A stretch of 14,392 nt of DNA from Phycisphaerae bacterium (GCA_030603035.1 JAUVYQ010000066.1:1-14392), one strand, 5' to 3'. Positions 6,255 to 13,128 are shown, counted from the stretch's first letter. Translations and numbers: made by a program. Notes: generated by a model not told the origin, from the sequence alone.

Positions 6255-6354
6255 CCGTGGAGAATCCGTCATTGCCACTTGTGTGGCAATGCCGGAAAAG
6301 CGCAGAGAAAAAATTAAAATTAAAAAACTCTGCGTGCTTTGTGGTCTCTGCGGT
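6254..6354 (+). repeat. Family E inverted repeat with an embedded hairpin (rpmC-rpsQ junction)
   Basis: The outer arms are ACCGTGGAGA (6254-6263) and TCTCTGCGGT (6345-6354), matching in 8 of 10. The inner arms are CGCAGAG (6301-6307) and CTCTGCG (6328-6334), a perfect match around an A/T-rich centre. Within the left side there is a separate near-perfect hairpin: TCCG and CATTGCCAC (6265-6278), loop TTGT, GTGGCAATG and CGGA (6283-6296), with one mismatch. The smaller hairpin looks inserted into an arm of the larger repeat. Confidence 0.85.
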
Positions 6355-6374
6355 AAAAAAATCAGGAATCGAAG

Positions 6375-6641
6375 ATGCAGGACCGAAAATTAAAAACTTT
6401 AACTGGCGTCGTAGTAAGCAGCAGTGGTGACAAAAGCATCAAAGTTGTCATTGACTTCAAGGTCAGGCATCCAAAATACGGCAAATACGTGAAGCGTAGA
6501 ACAAAACTCGGCGTCCACGATGAGCACCGGCAGGGCAGGGTCGGTGACATCATTGAAATTGCTGAATGTAGGCCTCATAGCAAAACCAAGAGTTGGCGCC
6601 TCGTGAGAGTTGTAGAAAAGGCAGTTCAGATTGAATCGTAA
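6375..6641 (+). CDS. rpsQ: 30S ribosomal protein S17
   Basis: This 88-residue OB-fold protein matches S17: [19 protein letters not shown], then [19 protein letters not shown] and a closing [20 protein letters not shown]17 binds 16S rRNA in the body of the 30S subunit and is an assembly protein. ATG 6375 gives the usual start ([11 protein letters not shown]). Upstream GGAATCGAAG gives a weak ribosome binding site only. It follows the family E repeat by 20 bases. The length is normal. Confidence 0.96.
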   Translation: MQDRKLKTLTGVVVSSSGDKSIKVVIDFKVRHPKYGKYVKRRTKLGVHDEHRQGRVGDIIEIAECRPHSKTKSWRLVRVVEKAVQIES

Positions 6642-6642
6642 A

Positions 6643-6691
6643 GCGAAATACGAGCCCCACCCCTCCGAGGGGCGGGACGAGATGCGAGAAT
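6643..6691 (+). repeat. Family B repeat, copy 3, interrupted by family F palindrome (before rplN)
   Basis: GCGAAATACGAG is followed by the palindrome CCCACCCCT-CCG-AGGGGCGGG (6656-6676), and then CGAGATGCGAGAATA resumes the family B module. The palindrome has a 5-bp inner stem, one A-C mismatch and a 3-bp outer stem. The 17 bases from 6660 to 6676 occur again unchanged before secY (11003-11019). The structure looks like a small palindrome placed inside an older repeat. Confidence 0.8.
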
Positions 6692-6697
6692 AGTAAG

Positions 6698-7084
6698 GTG
6701 ATTCAGCAGGAAACAATGTTGGATATAGCCGACAACTCAGGCGTCAAGTCGGCATTGTGCATTAAGGTGCTTGGAAGAGGTGGCGCCCGCGGTAGAAAAA
6801 CCCGCCCCGTCGCTGGGGTGGGAGACGTGGTCTGTGTTGCTATAAAAAAGTCGTTGCCGACCTGCCAGTTGGATGACAAGAAAGTCCATAAATGCGTTAT
6901 TATTCGCACTAAAAGTCCTGTGAGACGCCCCGACGGCAGCTATGTAAGGTTCGATAGCAATGCCGCAGTGATGATTGATAACGAAGGTAATCCGATAGGA
7001 ACGAGAATCTTCGGTGCCGTTGCTCGCGAGCTGCGTGAAAAAAACTATATGAAAATTATCTCCCTCGCAAGCGAGGTAGTATAG
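6698..7084 (+). CDS. rplN: 50S ribosomal protein L14
   Basis: This 128-residue protein starts [17 protein letters not shown], the classic L14 N-terminus, and has the [12 protein letters not shown] strand and the conserved [18 protein letters not shown]. It ends in [31 protein letters not shown]14 lies at the subunit interface. The start is GTG at 6698, with TAAGG just upstream. A few extra residues ([11 protein letters not shown]) lie in the first loop compared with E. coli. The stop is followed almost at once by a family A repeat. Confidence 0.97.
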   Translation: MIQQETMLDIADNSGVKSALCIKVLGRGGARGRKTRPVAGVGDVVCVAIKKSLPTCQLDDKKVHKCVIIRTKSPVRRPDGSYVRFDSNAAVMIDNEGNPIGTRIFGAVARELREKNYMKIISLASEVV

Positions 7085-7087
7085 AAG

Positions 7088-7231
7088 GTGCAAAATGCAA
7101 AAATCAAAATGCAAAATGACAAACGAAAAATTGAAAAGGAGAGATTGCTTCGGGCGCTTCGCTCCCTCGCAATCACTTTTTGCATTTTGATATGTAATTT
7201 TGATATTTGATTTTTGATATTTGATTTTAAG
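7088..7231 (+). repeat. Family A repeat, copy 3, with an embedded hairpin (rplN-rplX junction)
   Basis: The left arm (about 7090-7135) has GCAAAATGCAAAAATC and CAAAATGACAAAC words. The right arm (about 7177-7231) has TTTTTGCATTTTGATATG and TTTTGATATTTG words and ends one base before the rplX ATG. Between them, 7141-7176 is a separate hairpin with outer pairs GATTGC (7143-7148) and GCAATC (7169-7174) and inner GGG/CCC. Copies 1 and 3 thus share arms but hold different centres. Confidence 0.85.
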
Positions 7232-7564
7232 ATGAGCCTGCATATAAAAAAAGGTGATATGGTTGAGATTATAGCTGGTGACCATAAAGGTGCTACCGGC
7301 AGAGTGCTGCGCGTGATACCCGAAAAGAATAAGGTGGTGGTTCAGGGGCACAATATAGCAAAAAAGCATGTTCGGCCTTCACGCAGAAATCCCCAGGGAG
7401 GCCGAATCAGTGTTGAACAGCCAATCCATATAAGTAATGTCTTACCCATAAATCCCAAAAGCTCAACAGGTAGTAGAGTCCATTATCAGGAGCACAAGGA
7501 TGGCAGTAAAAGACGAGTTGCTGCCGACGGTACCGAAATTGGCATTGTTAGAAAGGCAAAATAG
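7232..7564 (+). CDS. rplX: 50S ribosomal protein L24
   Basis: This 110-residue protein begins MSLHIKKGDMVEIIAGDHKG with the KOW motif, followed by GRVLRVIPEKNKVVVQGHNI. The C-terminal part contains EQPIHISNVLPI, also typical. L24 is an early assembly protein at the tunnel exit. ATG 7232 is chosen by family alignment. The frame extends six codons upstream into the family A repeat, and that stretch is unlikely to be translated. No Shine-Dalgarno is present; GATTTTAAG directly precedes the ATG. The stop TAG is joined to a family C repeat. Confidence 0.96.
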   Translation: MSLHIKKGDMVEIIAGDHKGATGRVLRVIPEKNKVVVQGHNIAKKHVRPSRRNPQGGRISVEQPIHISNVLPINPKSSTGSRVHYQEHKDGSKRRVAADGTEIGIVRKAK

Positions 7565-7630
7565 TGAATGGTGAGTAGTTAACCAATTAACTTAATTAAC
7601 TACTTAATTAACCAATTAACTAATTACAAG
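7562..7630 (+). repeat. Family C repeat, copy 2 (rplX-rplE junction)
   Basis: It begins with TAGTGAATGGTGAGTAG, including the rplX stop, and continues with AGTTAACCAATTAAC, TTAATTAACTAC and further TTAACCAATTAAC words to the rplE ATG. It is longer than copy 1 before rplV but has the same opening and ends the same way (AATTAC then a few bases then ATG). Its TTAATTAA words are partly self-complementary. Confidence 0.8.
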
Positions 7631-8185
7631 ATGGCACGTTTAAAAGATTTATATAAGTCCAGGATAGTTCCGGAATTGGCCGGCGAGTTTAACTACAAGA
7701 ATCCTATGGCTGTACCGCGGATGGAAAAGGTCATTATCTCTATGGGTGTGGGAAGAGCGGCCCAGGACAGAAAGTTTCTGGAATCAGCTAAAAAGGACCT
7801 GATGATGATTACAGGCCAGATGCCGCTCGTCTGTAAAGCTAAAAAAAGCGTCTCGAATTTTAAAGTTCGCCAGGGCAACGAAACCGGTTTGAAAGTTACT
7901 GTTCGCGGCGTGCGAATGTACGAATTTATGGATAGACTCATTAATCTTGCAATCCCGCGATTAAGAGACTTTCGAGGTCTTAACCCAAACAGTTTTGACG
8001 GCAGAGGAAATTACTCGATGGGACTGCCGGAACAGAGCGTTTTTCCGGAAATCAATCCGGCCCAGATGGAGTTTCAGCAGGGCATGAACATAACCCTGGT
8101 AACGACGGCAAGTACTGATGAAGAAGCAGGGAAAATGCTGTCGCTTTTTGGTATGCCGTTCAGGAGCTCAGCGACGCAGGAGTGA
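7631..8185 (+). CDS. rplE: 50S ribosomal protein L5
   Basis: This 184-residue protein matches L5 throughout: LKDLYKSRIVPEL at the start, VPRMEKVIISMGVG, KAKKSVSNFKVRQG, and the RDFRGLNPNSFDGRGNYSMG loop, closing with NITLVTTASTDEEAGKMLSLFGMPF. L5 binds 5S rRNA and contacts the P-site tRNA. ATG 7631 gives the usual start. No Shine-Dalgarno is seen, and TTACAAG of the family C repeat precedes it. The length is normal. Confidence 0.97.
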   Translation: MARLKDLYKSRIVPELAGEFNYKNPMAVPRMEKVIISMGVGRAAQDRKFLESAKKDLMMITGQMPLVCKAKKSVSNFKVRQGNETGLKVTVRGVRMYEFMDRLINLAIPRLRDFRGLNPNSFDGRGNYSMGLPEQSVFPEINPAQMEFQQGMNITLVTTASTDEEAGKMLSLFGMPFRSSATQE

Positions 8186-8234
8186 TATTTAGCGGTTGCC
8201 GGCAGGAGGCAAACGATTATTTTGGAGCGTGTGG

Positions 8235-8420
8235 ATGTCAACTAAAGCGCTGGAGAACAAGGCAGAAAAGAAACAAAGATTTCGCGTCAGACAATATACG
8301 CGGTGCCAGCTTTGTGGAAGAGCCAGGGCTGTTTATCGCAAGTTCAAAATTTGCCGCATTTGCTTTAGAACTTTGGCTAACGAAGGAAAAATACCGGGAG
8401 TAAGAAAAGCCAGTTGGTAA
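8235..8420 (+). CDS. rpsN: 30S ribosomal protein S14, zinc-binding short form
   Basis: This 61-residue protein is the exact size of type Z S14. The zinc site is CQLC (24-27) and CRIC (40-43), with the conserved YTRCQLCGR and FKICRICFR, and the C-terminal [12 protein letters not shown]14 belongs to the 30S head. ATG 8235 is chosen because GGAG (8224-8227) lies 7 bases upstream and the family length fits. The frame is open further upstream, but without similarity. The 49-base gap after rplE holds no repeat module. Confidence 0.96.
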   Translation: MSTKALENKAEKKQRFRVRQYTRCQLCGRARAVYRKFKICRICFRTLANEGKIPGVRKASW

Positions 8421-8430
8421 ATTGTATCTA

Positions 8431-8465
8431 AACGACATACGAGATACGATATACGAGATACGAAA
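8431..8465 (+). repeat. Family B repeat, copy 4 (before rpsH)
   Basis: It reads ACGACATACGAGATACGA followed by TATACGAGATACGAAAT, two tandem units of the TACGAGATACGA word, and ends just before the rpsH ATG. This is the cleanest copy. GAG lies 10 bases upstream of the start and is the only Shine-Dalgarno-like element. Confidence 0.85.
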
Positions 8466-8467
8466 TT

Positions 8468-8866
8468 ATGAGTTTGAGCGACCCAATAGCTGATATGCTG
8501 ACGAGAATTCGCAATGCTGCGCGAATAAATAAAGGTGAGGTTAATATTAAGGCATCGAATATTTGCGAAGGCATAGCGGCTGTTTTAAAGAAGGAAGGTT
8601 ACATCGAAGATTTCGACCGAATCGATGACGGCAAGCAGGGAATACTGAGAGTTACTCTAAAGTATGACCGGGATGGCCGGCCTATTATTAACGAAATAAC
8701 GAGGATGAGCAAACCCGGCCGCAGAATTTATTTATCTGTTGACAAATTACCGCACGTTTTAGCCGGTATGGGCATAGCAATCGTTTCGACAAGTAAAGGT
8801 GTAATGAGCGATAGAAGCTGCCGCGAGGCCAACGTCAGCGGCGAGATACTTTGTACGGTGAGCTAA
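8468..8866 (+). CDS. rpsH: 30S ribosomal protein S8
   Basis: This 132-residue protein starts MSLSDPIADMLTRIRNA and has the S8 sections VLKKEGYIEDF, RISKPGRR-like MSKPGRRIY, LPHVLAGMGIAIVSTSKGVM and the C-terminal SGEILCTVS. S8 is a primary 16S rRNA binder; in E. coli it represses the spc operon by binding the L5 mRNA region. The start ATG 8468 directly follows the family B repeat. The stop codon overlaps the start of rplF by one base (TAATG), so the two are probably translationally coupled. Confidence 0.96.
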   Translation: MSLSDPIADMLTRIRNAARINKGEVNIKASNICEGIAAVLKKEGYIEDFDRIDDGKQGILRVTLKYDRDGRPIINEITRMSKPGRRIYLSVDKLPHVLAGMGIAIVSTSKGVMSDRSCREANVSGEILCTVS

Positions 8867-9447
8867 TGAGTCGTATCGGGAAAAAACCGATTACTATTCC
8901 TGAGGCAGTTGTGGTTGAGCAGAAGGGCCTGTCTATCAAAGTTTCAGGGCCGTTCGGCACCATGCAGATGGACTGTCACCCCCCGATAAAGGTAAAAATT
9001 GACAGTTCTGCAGGGAAAATATTGGTGGAAAATGAACATCCTGAAATCCGCGAGGACAAGCAGTTGCACGGCACGATGCGCGCCTTGATTGCCAATATGG
9101 TCACCGGTGTCAGTAAAGGTTTTGAAAAGAAAATGGAATTATACGGCACCGGATATAGTGTCAAAGAGCGGGGCGGAAAGCTGGTTTTTCAGGTTGGCTT
9201 TTGCCATCCGGTAGAGCGCGTAATACCAGAGGGTATAAAGGTAAACATTGATGTCGATACAACCAGGGGCAATGAAGTTCCCGCCAGGTTCACGCTTTCG
9301 GGAATAGACAAGTGTCTCTTGGGACAGTTTGCTGCCGAGATACGAAAAATAAGGCCGCCCGAACCCTATAAAGGAAAGGGTATCCGTTACACTGACGAAT
9401 ACGTGCGACGAAAGGTCGGCAAAGCATTTACTTCCGGAGCAGTCTAA
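8866..9447 (+). CDS. rplF: 50S ribosomal protein L6
   Basis: This 193-residue protein starts MSRIGKKPITIPEAVVV and shows the two-domain L6 layout, with HGTMRALIANMVTGVSKGFEKK, LYGTGYSVK, and the C-terminal PEPYKGKGIRYTDEYVRRKVGK signature. L6 lies near the factor-binding site of the 50S subunit. The ATG at 8866 shares its A with the TAA of rpsH. CGGTGAG (8856-8862) in the end of rpsH can serve as ribosome binding site. The length is slightly above the E. coli protein. Confidence 0.97.
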   Translation: MSRIGKKPITIPEAVVVEQKGLSIKVSGPFGTMQMDCHPPIKVKIDSSAGKILVENEHPEIREDKQLHGTMRALIANMVTGVSKGFEKKMELYGTGYSVKERGGKLVFQVGFCHPVERVIPEGIKVNIDVDTTRGNEVPARFTLSGIDKCLLGQFAAEIRKIRPPEPYKGKGIRYTDEYVRRKVGKAFTSGAV

Positions 9448-9449
9448 AA

Positions 9450-9538
9450 AATTGACGGTTGACAATTGAATATCGACTGTTGAAAAAGGAGTCGCAGTTC
9501 AAAATCAATAGTAAATAGTCAATAGAAAATAGTAAATG
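9450..9538 (+). repeat. Family G repeat, copy 2, and a TTGAC-rich stretch (rplF-rplR junction)
   Basis: The left part has ATTGACGGTTGACAATTGA and CGACTGTTGAAAA, irregular TTGAC words. The right part (9501-9537) has AATAGTAAATAGTCAATAG and AAAATAGTAAAT words with a period near ten. The latter resembles the AATAATCAAT module upstream of rpsJ. The module ends about 20 bases before the rplR start. The TTGACA here has no -10 partner at normal spacing. Confidence 0.65.
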
Positions 9539-9558
9539 CCGAGTGGGATTTGGTTTTT

Positions 9559-9924
9559 ATGAGAATCGACAGGATAAAAAAAGCGGTACTGAGGCGTAAA
9601 TATCACGTGCGGAAAAAGGTCTTTGGAACGCCAAACAGACCAAGACTGTCGGTATTTCGTTCGAACAGGCATATTTACGCCCAGATTATAGATGATGCCG
9701 CCGGTGCGACACTTGTTTCCGCAAGCACGAGAGCGAAAGGCGTGAGAGACCAATTGCCAAATACCGCTGACAAAAAAGCCGCTCAAATCGTAGGTGAAGC
9801 GGTCGCAAAGCAGGCCCTTGGAGTCGGTATTAAGTGCGTTTGCTTTGATAGAAACCGCTATAAGTTTCATGGCAGAGTCAGGGCCCTTGCTGAAGCGGCA
9901 AGAAAGACTGGACTGGTTTTTTAA
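9559..9924 (+). CDS. rplR: 50S ribosomal protein L18
   Basis: This 121-residue protein matches L18: [29 protein letters not shown], and the conserved [33 protein letters not shown]18 binds 5S rRNA with L5 and L25. ATG 9559 is preferred; the frame also begins with a TTG at 9550. Upstream GTGGGATTTGG contains only a weak Shine-Dalgarno. The short distance to rpsE (27 bases) indicates co-translation. Confidence 0.95.
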   Translation: MRIDRIKKAVLRRKYHVRKKVFGTPNRPRLSVFRSNRHIYAQIIDDAAGATLVSASTRAKGVRDQLPNTADKKAAQIVGEAVAKQALGVGIKCVCFDRNRYKFHGRVRALAEAARKTGLVF

Positions 9925-9951
9925 AAAAAGAGACAGAGTTTGGAGGAAAAA

Positions 9952-10536
9952 TTGGCGGCAGAACCCGTTAAGCCCGTTAGAAGCAAGACCTCAGAGAGAA
10001 GTGGCGCACCGTTGGGGCGGACTTCTAACGGGGCTAAACTATCTGACGAGGAAGAACGGCCGTTGGAAGATACGGTCGTAAAAATATTTCGCTGTTCTAA
10101 GGTCGTCAAGGGAGGCCGCCGTTTCAGTTTTGCGGCATTGGTTGTAATTGGTGACCGTGCAGGCACGGTGGGTATTGGTTATGGCAAGGCTAATGAAGTC
10201 CCAATGGCGGTTGAGAAAGCCATGAAAGATGCAAAAAAATCTTTGCATAAAATAGCTTTGGTCGGCCGAACGATTCCATACCAGGTCAACGGCAGATACA
10301 GAGCTACGAAGATAGCATTGGTCCCGGCCAGCCCCGGCACCGGTGTTATCGCCGGCTCCAGCGCTCGAGCAGTGCTCGAGCTGTCCGGCGTACAGGATGT
10401 CCTTACAAAAGTGTACGGAAGCTCCTCTGCTAAAAATGTTGTCAAAGCTACGTTGGATGGGTTGTTGAGATTACGCAGCAAAGAAACGGTTGAATCTCTT
10501 CGAGGCGTAGAAGTTCAAGAAATAAAAAGGTGGTGA
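9952..10536 (+). CDS. rpsE: 30S ribosomal protein S5, probable TTG start
   Basis: This 194-residue protein contains an N-terminal tail of about 35 polar residues and then the S5 core. The core has a dsRBD-like segment (VKIFRCSKVVKGGRRFSFAA), GIGYGKANEVPMAVEKAMKDAKK, and the C-terminal ASPGTGVIAGSSARAVLELSGV. S5 is at the mRNA entry site and affects decoding accuracy. TTG 9952 is chosen because GGAGG (9942-9946) is 5 bases upstream; an in-frame TTG at 9940 has no such site. No ATG or GTG lies before the core in a usable place. rpmD is absent after it. Confidence 0.9.
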   Translation: MAAEPVKPVRSKTSERSGAPLGRTSNGAKLSDEEERPLEDTVVKIFRCSKVVKGGRRFSFAALVVIGDRAGTVGIGYGKANEVPMAVEKAMKDAKKSLHKIALVGRTIPYQVNGRYRATKIALVPASPGTGVIAGSSARAVLELSGVQDVLTKVYGSSSAKNVVKATLDGLLRLRSKETVESLRGVEVQEIKRW

Positions 10537-10542
10537 TGATTT

Positions 10543-10989
10543 ATGTTGAATTATCAAATAACTTCTATCGCAGGGAAGCATAAAGCTCGGCGGCGCGTTG
10601 GTAGAGGCACAGGCACCGGCCGAGGAAAAACCTGTGGCCGCGGCCACAAAGGCAGTGCCAGCAGGGCCGGCTCGACTGCCATGTCGCTTTATGAAGGTGG
10701 ACAGATGCCTTTATTTCGCCGACTGCCAAAACGAGGCTTTAGTAATTATAAGTTCGCAACACGATACCAAATTGTTAATGTATCACAATTGGAAAGATTT
10801 GACGAAGGTGACGACGTCAGTGTAGAGCAATTATCCAATGCAGGACTGATTGACAGCCTGGAAAGTAAAGTTAAGATTCTTGGTAATGGCGAGCTGACAA
10901 AGAAGTTGGAGGTGGCAGCGCATAAATTTAGCAAAACCGCAGAGCAGAAGATTATAGGCTGCGGCGGCAAGGCAAAAGTGATACAATAG
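10543..10989 (+). CDS. rplO: 50S ribosomal protein L15
   Basis: This 148-residue protein has the typical Gly- and Arg-rich N-terminus (RRRVGRGTGTGRGKTCGRGHKG) truncated here to its pattern: repeated G-x-G and R residues, then YEGGQMPLFRRLPKRGFSN. The C-terminal domain ends in LEVAAHKFSKTAEQKI. L15 is a late assembly protein of the 50S. It starts 6 bases after rpsE, where rpmD would normally come in many bacteria. GGTGGTGAT precedes the ATG. The length is normal. Confidence 0.95.
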   Translation: MLNYQITSIAGKHKARRRVGRGTGTGRGKTCGRGHKGSASRAGSTAMSLYEGGQMPLFRRLPKRGFSNYKFATRYQIVNVSQLERFDEGDDVSVEQLSNAGLIDSLESKVKILGNGELTKKLEVAAHKFSKTAEQKIIGCGGKAKVIQ

Positions 10990-11000
10990 CCGGTTCACCC

Positions 11001-11021
11001 AGCCCCTCCGAGGGGCGGGGC
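11001..11021 (+). repeat. Family F palindrome, copy 2 (rplO-secY gap)
   Basis: GCCCCT-CCG-AGGGGC (11002-11016) is a perfect 6-bp stem with a 3-base loop, followed by GGGG. The 17 bases 11003-11019 are identical to 6660-6676 before rplN, more than 4 kb away. There is no T-tract, so a simple intrinsic terminator is unlikely. Confidence 0.8.
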
Positions 11022-11034
11022 TCAATTATTGTGG

Positions 11035-11055
11035 AGGGTGTGCACTGCACACCCT
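11035..11055 (+). repeat. Family J palindrome before secY
   Basis: AGGGTGTGC (11035-11043) and GCACACCCT (11047-11055) are perfect reverse complements around ACT, a 9-bp stem. It lies directly after the family F palindrome and 16 bases before the secY start. No poly-T follows, so it may act as an RNA stability or translation element rather than a terminator. Confidence 0.75.
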
Positions 11056-11071
11056 ACCGGAAAATATAGAA

Positions 11072-12433
11072 ATGCTTGCAACAGTATTTAACGTATTCAG
11101 AATCCCGGACCTGCGCAACAAGATTCTTTTTACTGTGGCGCTGCTGATAATATACAGGGTTGGTTTCCATATCCCCATTCCCTATTTTAGCCACAAAAGC
11201 ATAAAAGCCGCCGCCACAGGAGATACAGAGAGTCCCTTAGGTAGAGCTGCTCAAATGATGCAAATGTTCACCGGTGGAACCCTGGACAAAAGCAGCTTGT
11301 TTGGTCTGGGAATTATGCCATATATTACCGCATCGATTATTCTTATGCTGCTGGGCGAGGTTATTCCTGCTTTGAAAAAACTGCGTCAGGAAGGCCAGAC
11401 CGGCTACAAAAAGATACAGGAATATACACGCTACTTGACGGTGCTGATTTGTCTCATTCAGTCGATGATATATATGAGGTTGCCCATGTTGAGAGCTTTG
11501 ATGCGTGAGGATATGGTAACTCAAGCTGTAATAATGGGCATTGTTGGTATGACGGCCGGCACCGTCTTCCTGATGTGGCTCGGCGAGCAGATAGATGAAT
11601 ACGGCATAGGCAATGGTATTAGTTTGATAATTATGGCCGGCATTCTATCTCGAATGCCCTGGGCGGTTGACATGCTCTTGGAGAATGTTGACTTAAGCGT
11701 TGCTGCACCGCCTGGTACAATAGGCCTGCCAAGGTTATTGTTCTTGATGGCAGCGTTCGTATTCGTTGTTGCAGGTGCAATACTGATAACTCAGGGCCAG
11801 CGCCGAATACCCATTCAACAGGCAAAACTCATGCGAGGCCGCAGGGTTTATGGCGGCCAGAGACATTATTTGCCGCTTCGTGTCAATCACGGCGGAGTGA
11901 TGCCAATAATCTTCGCATCGGCTTTTATGATGTTCCCGCCGGTAATAATTAACCAGTTGAGAGACATACCGAGCCTCAGAGATTCAGCGTTTTTTATGGA
12001 TTTGGAGTATGCCTTGACACCCGGTCGCGCTTATACATACAACGTCTTGTATATGTTATTGATATTTCTGTTCGCTTATTTCTGGACAACGGTGCAGTTC
12101 CAGCCGAAGGAAATGGCAAAAAATTTGCGCGATTCAGGAAGCTTCATCCCAGGACTTCGGCCAGGACGCAGAACCGCTGAATACCTCGAAACCGTGATGA
12201 CCAGAATCACATATTTCGGAGCATCATTTCTGGCCATAATCGCAATCGTGCCCACCGTCATTAATATTTTATTGGGCATTCCCTGGATGGTAGCAATGTT
12301 TTTGGGCGGTACGGGTTTATTGATAGTTGTCAGTGTCTCCCTGGACCTCGTTCAGAAAATTGAGGCCAACCTCTTGATGCGCAGCTATGAGGGTTTCAGT
12401 GGAGCCGGCAGGATAAAAGGAGCTTATGGATGA
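11072..12433 (+). CDS. secY: Protein translocase subunit SecY
   Basis: This 453-residue integral membrane protein has ten hydrophobic segments by inspection, as expected for SecY. TM1 is preceded by FRIPDLRNKILFT. The plug region and TM2 contain LFGLGIMPYITASIILML. The cytoplasmic loop has QGQRRIPIQQAKLM, and the last loop contains QPKEMAKNLRDSGSFIPG. SecY is the channel for protein export and membrane insertion and works with SecE, SecG and SecA. ATG 11072 gives the usual start. The stop overlaps the adk start by four bases (ATGA). No truncation is seen. Confidence 0.97.
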   Translation: MLATVFNVFRIPDLRNKILFTVALLIIYRVGFHIPIPYFSHKSIKAAATGDTESPLGRAAQMMQMFTGGTLDKSSLFGLGIMPYITASIILMLLGEVIPALKKLRQEGQTGYKKIQEYTRYLTVLICLIQSMIYMRLPMLRALMREDMVTQAVIMGIVGMTAGTVFLMWLGEQIDEYGIGNGISLIIMAGILSRMPWAVDMLLENVDLSVAAPPGTIGLPRLLFLMAAFVFVVAGAILITQGQRRIPIQQAKLMRGRRVYGGQRHYLPLRVNHGGVMPIIFASAFMMFPPVIINQLRDIPSLRDSAFFMDLEYALTPGRAYTYNVLYMLLIFLFAYFWTTVQFQPKEMAKNLRDSGSFIPGLRPGRRTAEYLETVMTRITYFGASFLAIIAIVPTVINILLGIPWMVAMFLGGTGLLIVVSVSLDLVQKIEANLLMRSYEGFSGAGRIKGAYG

Positions 12434-13089
12434 GGATAGTTTTGTTGGGCGCCCCAGGCGCGGGCAAAGGAACTCAGTGTAAACACATTGTTGCCGGATA
12501 TGGCTTGCTCCATTTGTCCAGCGGAGATATCTTACGACAGCAAAGGGCAGCAGGGACAGAGCTGGGCAAAAAGGCCCGGAGCTATATGGATTCGGGTGTG
12601 CTTGTGCCGGACGAAATAATGGTTGAGATGATGGCCGGCGCAATAAAAAAGGCGCCTGAGGCTGGCTTCATACTCGATGGTTTTCCCAGAACCGTTAATC
12701 AGGCCGCCGAACTTGATAAATCATTGGCTTGCAGCAGCCAAAAAATAGACGCTGTTTTGAACCTGAAGATAGATGACCGGATAGTAGCCAAACGAATGAC
12801 CGGCAGAAGAAGCTGTCCTCAATGCGGTGCGGTTTACCACATTGAAAACCTGAAGCCGAAAGTCGAAGAAATATGTGACAACGATGGCGCCAGGCTCATT
12901 CAGCGGCCGGATGACAGCCCTGAAGTAGTGGCGAATCGGCTTAAGACCTACCATCAGCAGACAGTGCCGGTGGTGGATTACTATAAAAATAGCAACAACA
13001 GCGCAGTTTATGACATCGATGCTAACAAAGATGCCGGCGAGGTAAGCGCTTTGTTATTCGAGAAGCTCGACGCCCTCGTCAAAGCGTGA
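12430..13089 (+). CDS. adk: Adenylate kinase, zinc-LID form
   Basis: This 219-residue enzyme converts ATP and AMP to two ADP. The P-loop is GAPGAGKGT (7-15), and the AMP-binding part includes LSSGD and the LDGFPRT motif. The LID carries Cys129, Cys132, Cys149 and Asp152, the Cys3-Asp zinc set known from Bacillus adenylate kinase. RPDDSPEVVANRL is the late conserved segment. It overlaps secY by four bases and is therefore coupled to it; secY-adk is a standard neighbour pair in alpha and spc clusters. The length is normal. Confidence 0.97.
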   Translation: MRIVLLGAPGAGKGTQCKHIVAGYGLLHLSSGDILRQQRAAGTELGKKARSYMDSGVLVPDEIMVEMMAGAIKKAPEAGFILDGFPRTVNQAAELDKSLACSSQKIDAVLNLKIDDRIVAKRMTGRRSCPQCGAVYHIENLKPKVEEICDNDGARLIQRPDDSPEVVANRLKTYHQQTVPVVDYYKNSNNSAVYDIDANKDAGEVSALLFEKLDALVKA

Positions 13090-13106
13090 AGTGTGAAGCA
13101 AAATAA

Positions 13107-13126
13107 GAAATACGAGATACGAAATT
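13107..13126 (+). repeat. Family B repeat, copy 5 (before map)
   Basis: GAAATACGAGATACGAAATT directly precedes the map start. It is one full unit of the TACGAGATACGAAAT word also seen before rpsH, in the same orientation. Confidence 0.75.
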
Positions 13127-13128
13127 AA

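Noticed and set aside
6737..7369. A 210-residue minus-strand frame over rplN and the rplN-rplX gap
   Set aside because: It crosses a repeat module and two certain genes. The hydrophobic-looking stretch comes from translating the A/T-rich repeat.
9452..9480. TTGACG and TTGACA as an internal promoter before rplR
   Set aside because: No -10 sequence stands at 16-18 bases from either. The words belong to a TTGAC-rich repeat.
10990..11071. Terminator between rplO and secY
   Set aside because: The two palindromes there are stable but are not followed by T residues, and secY, adk and later genes lack a clear new promoter.
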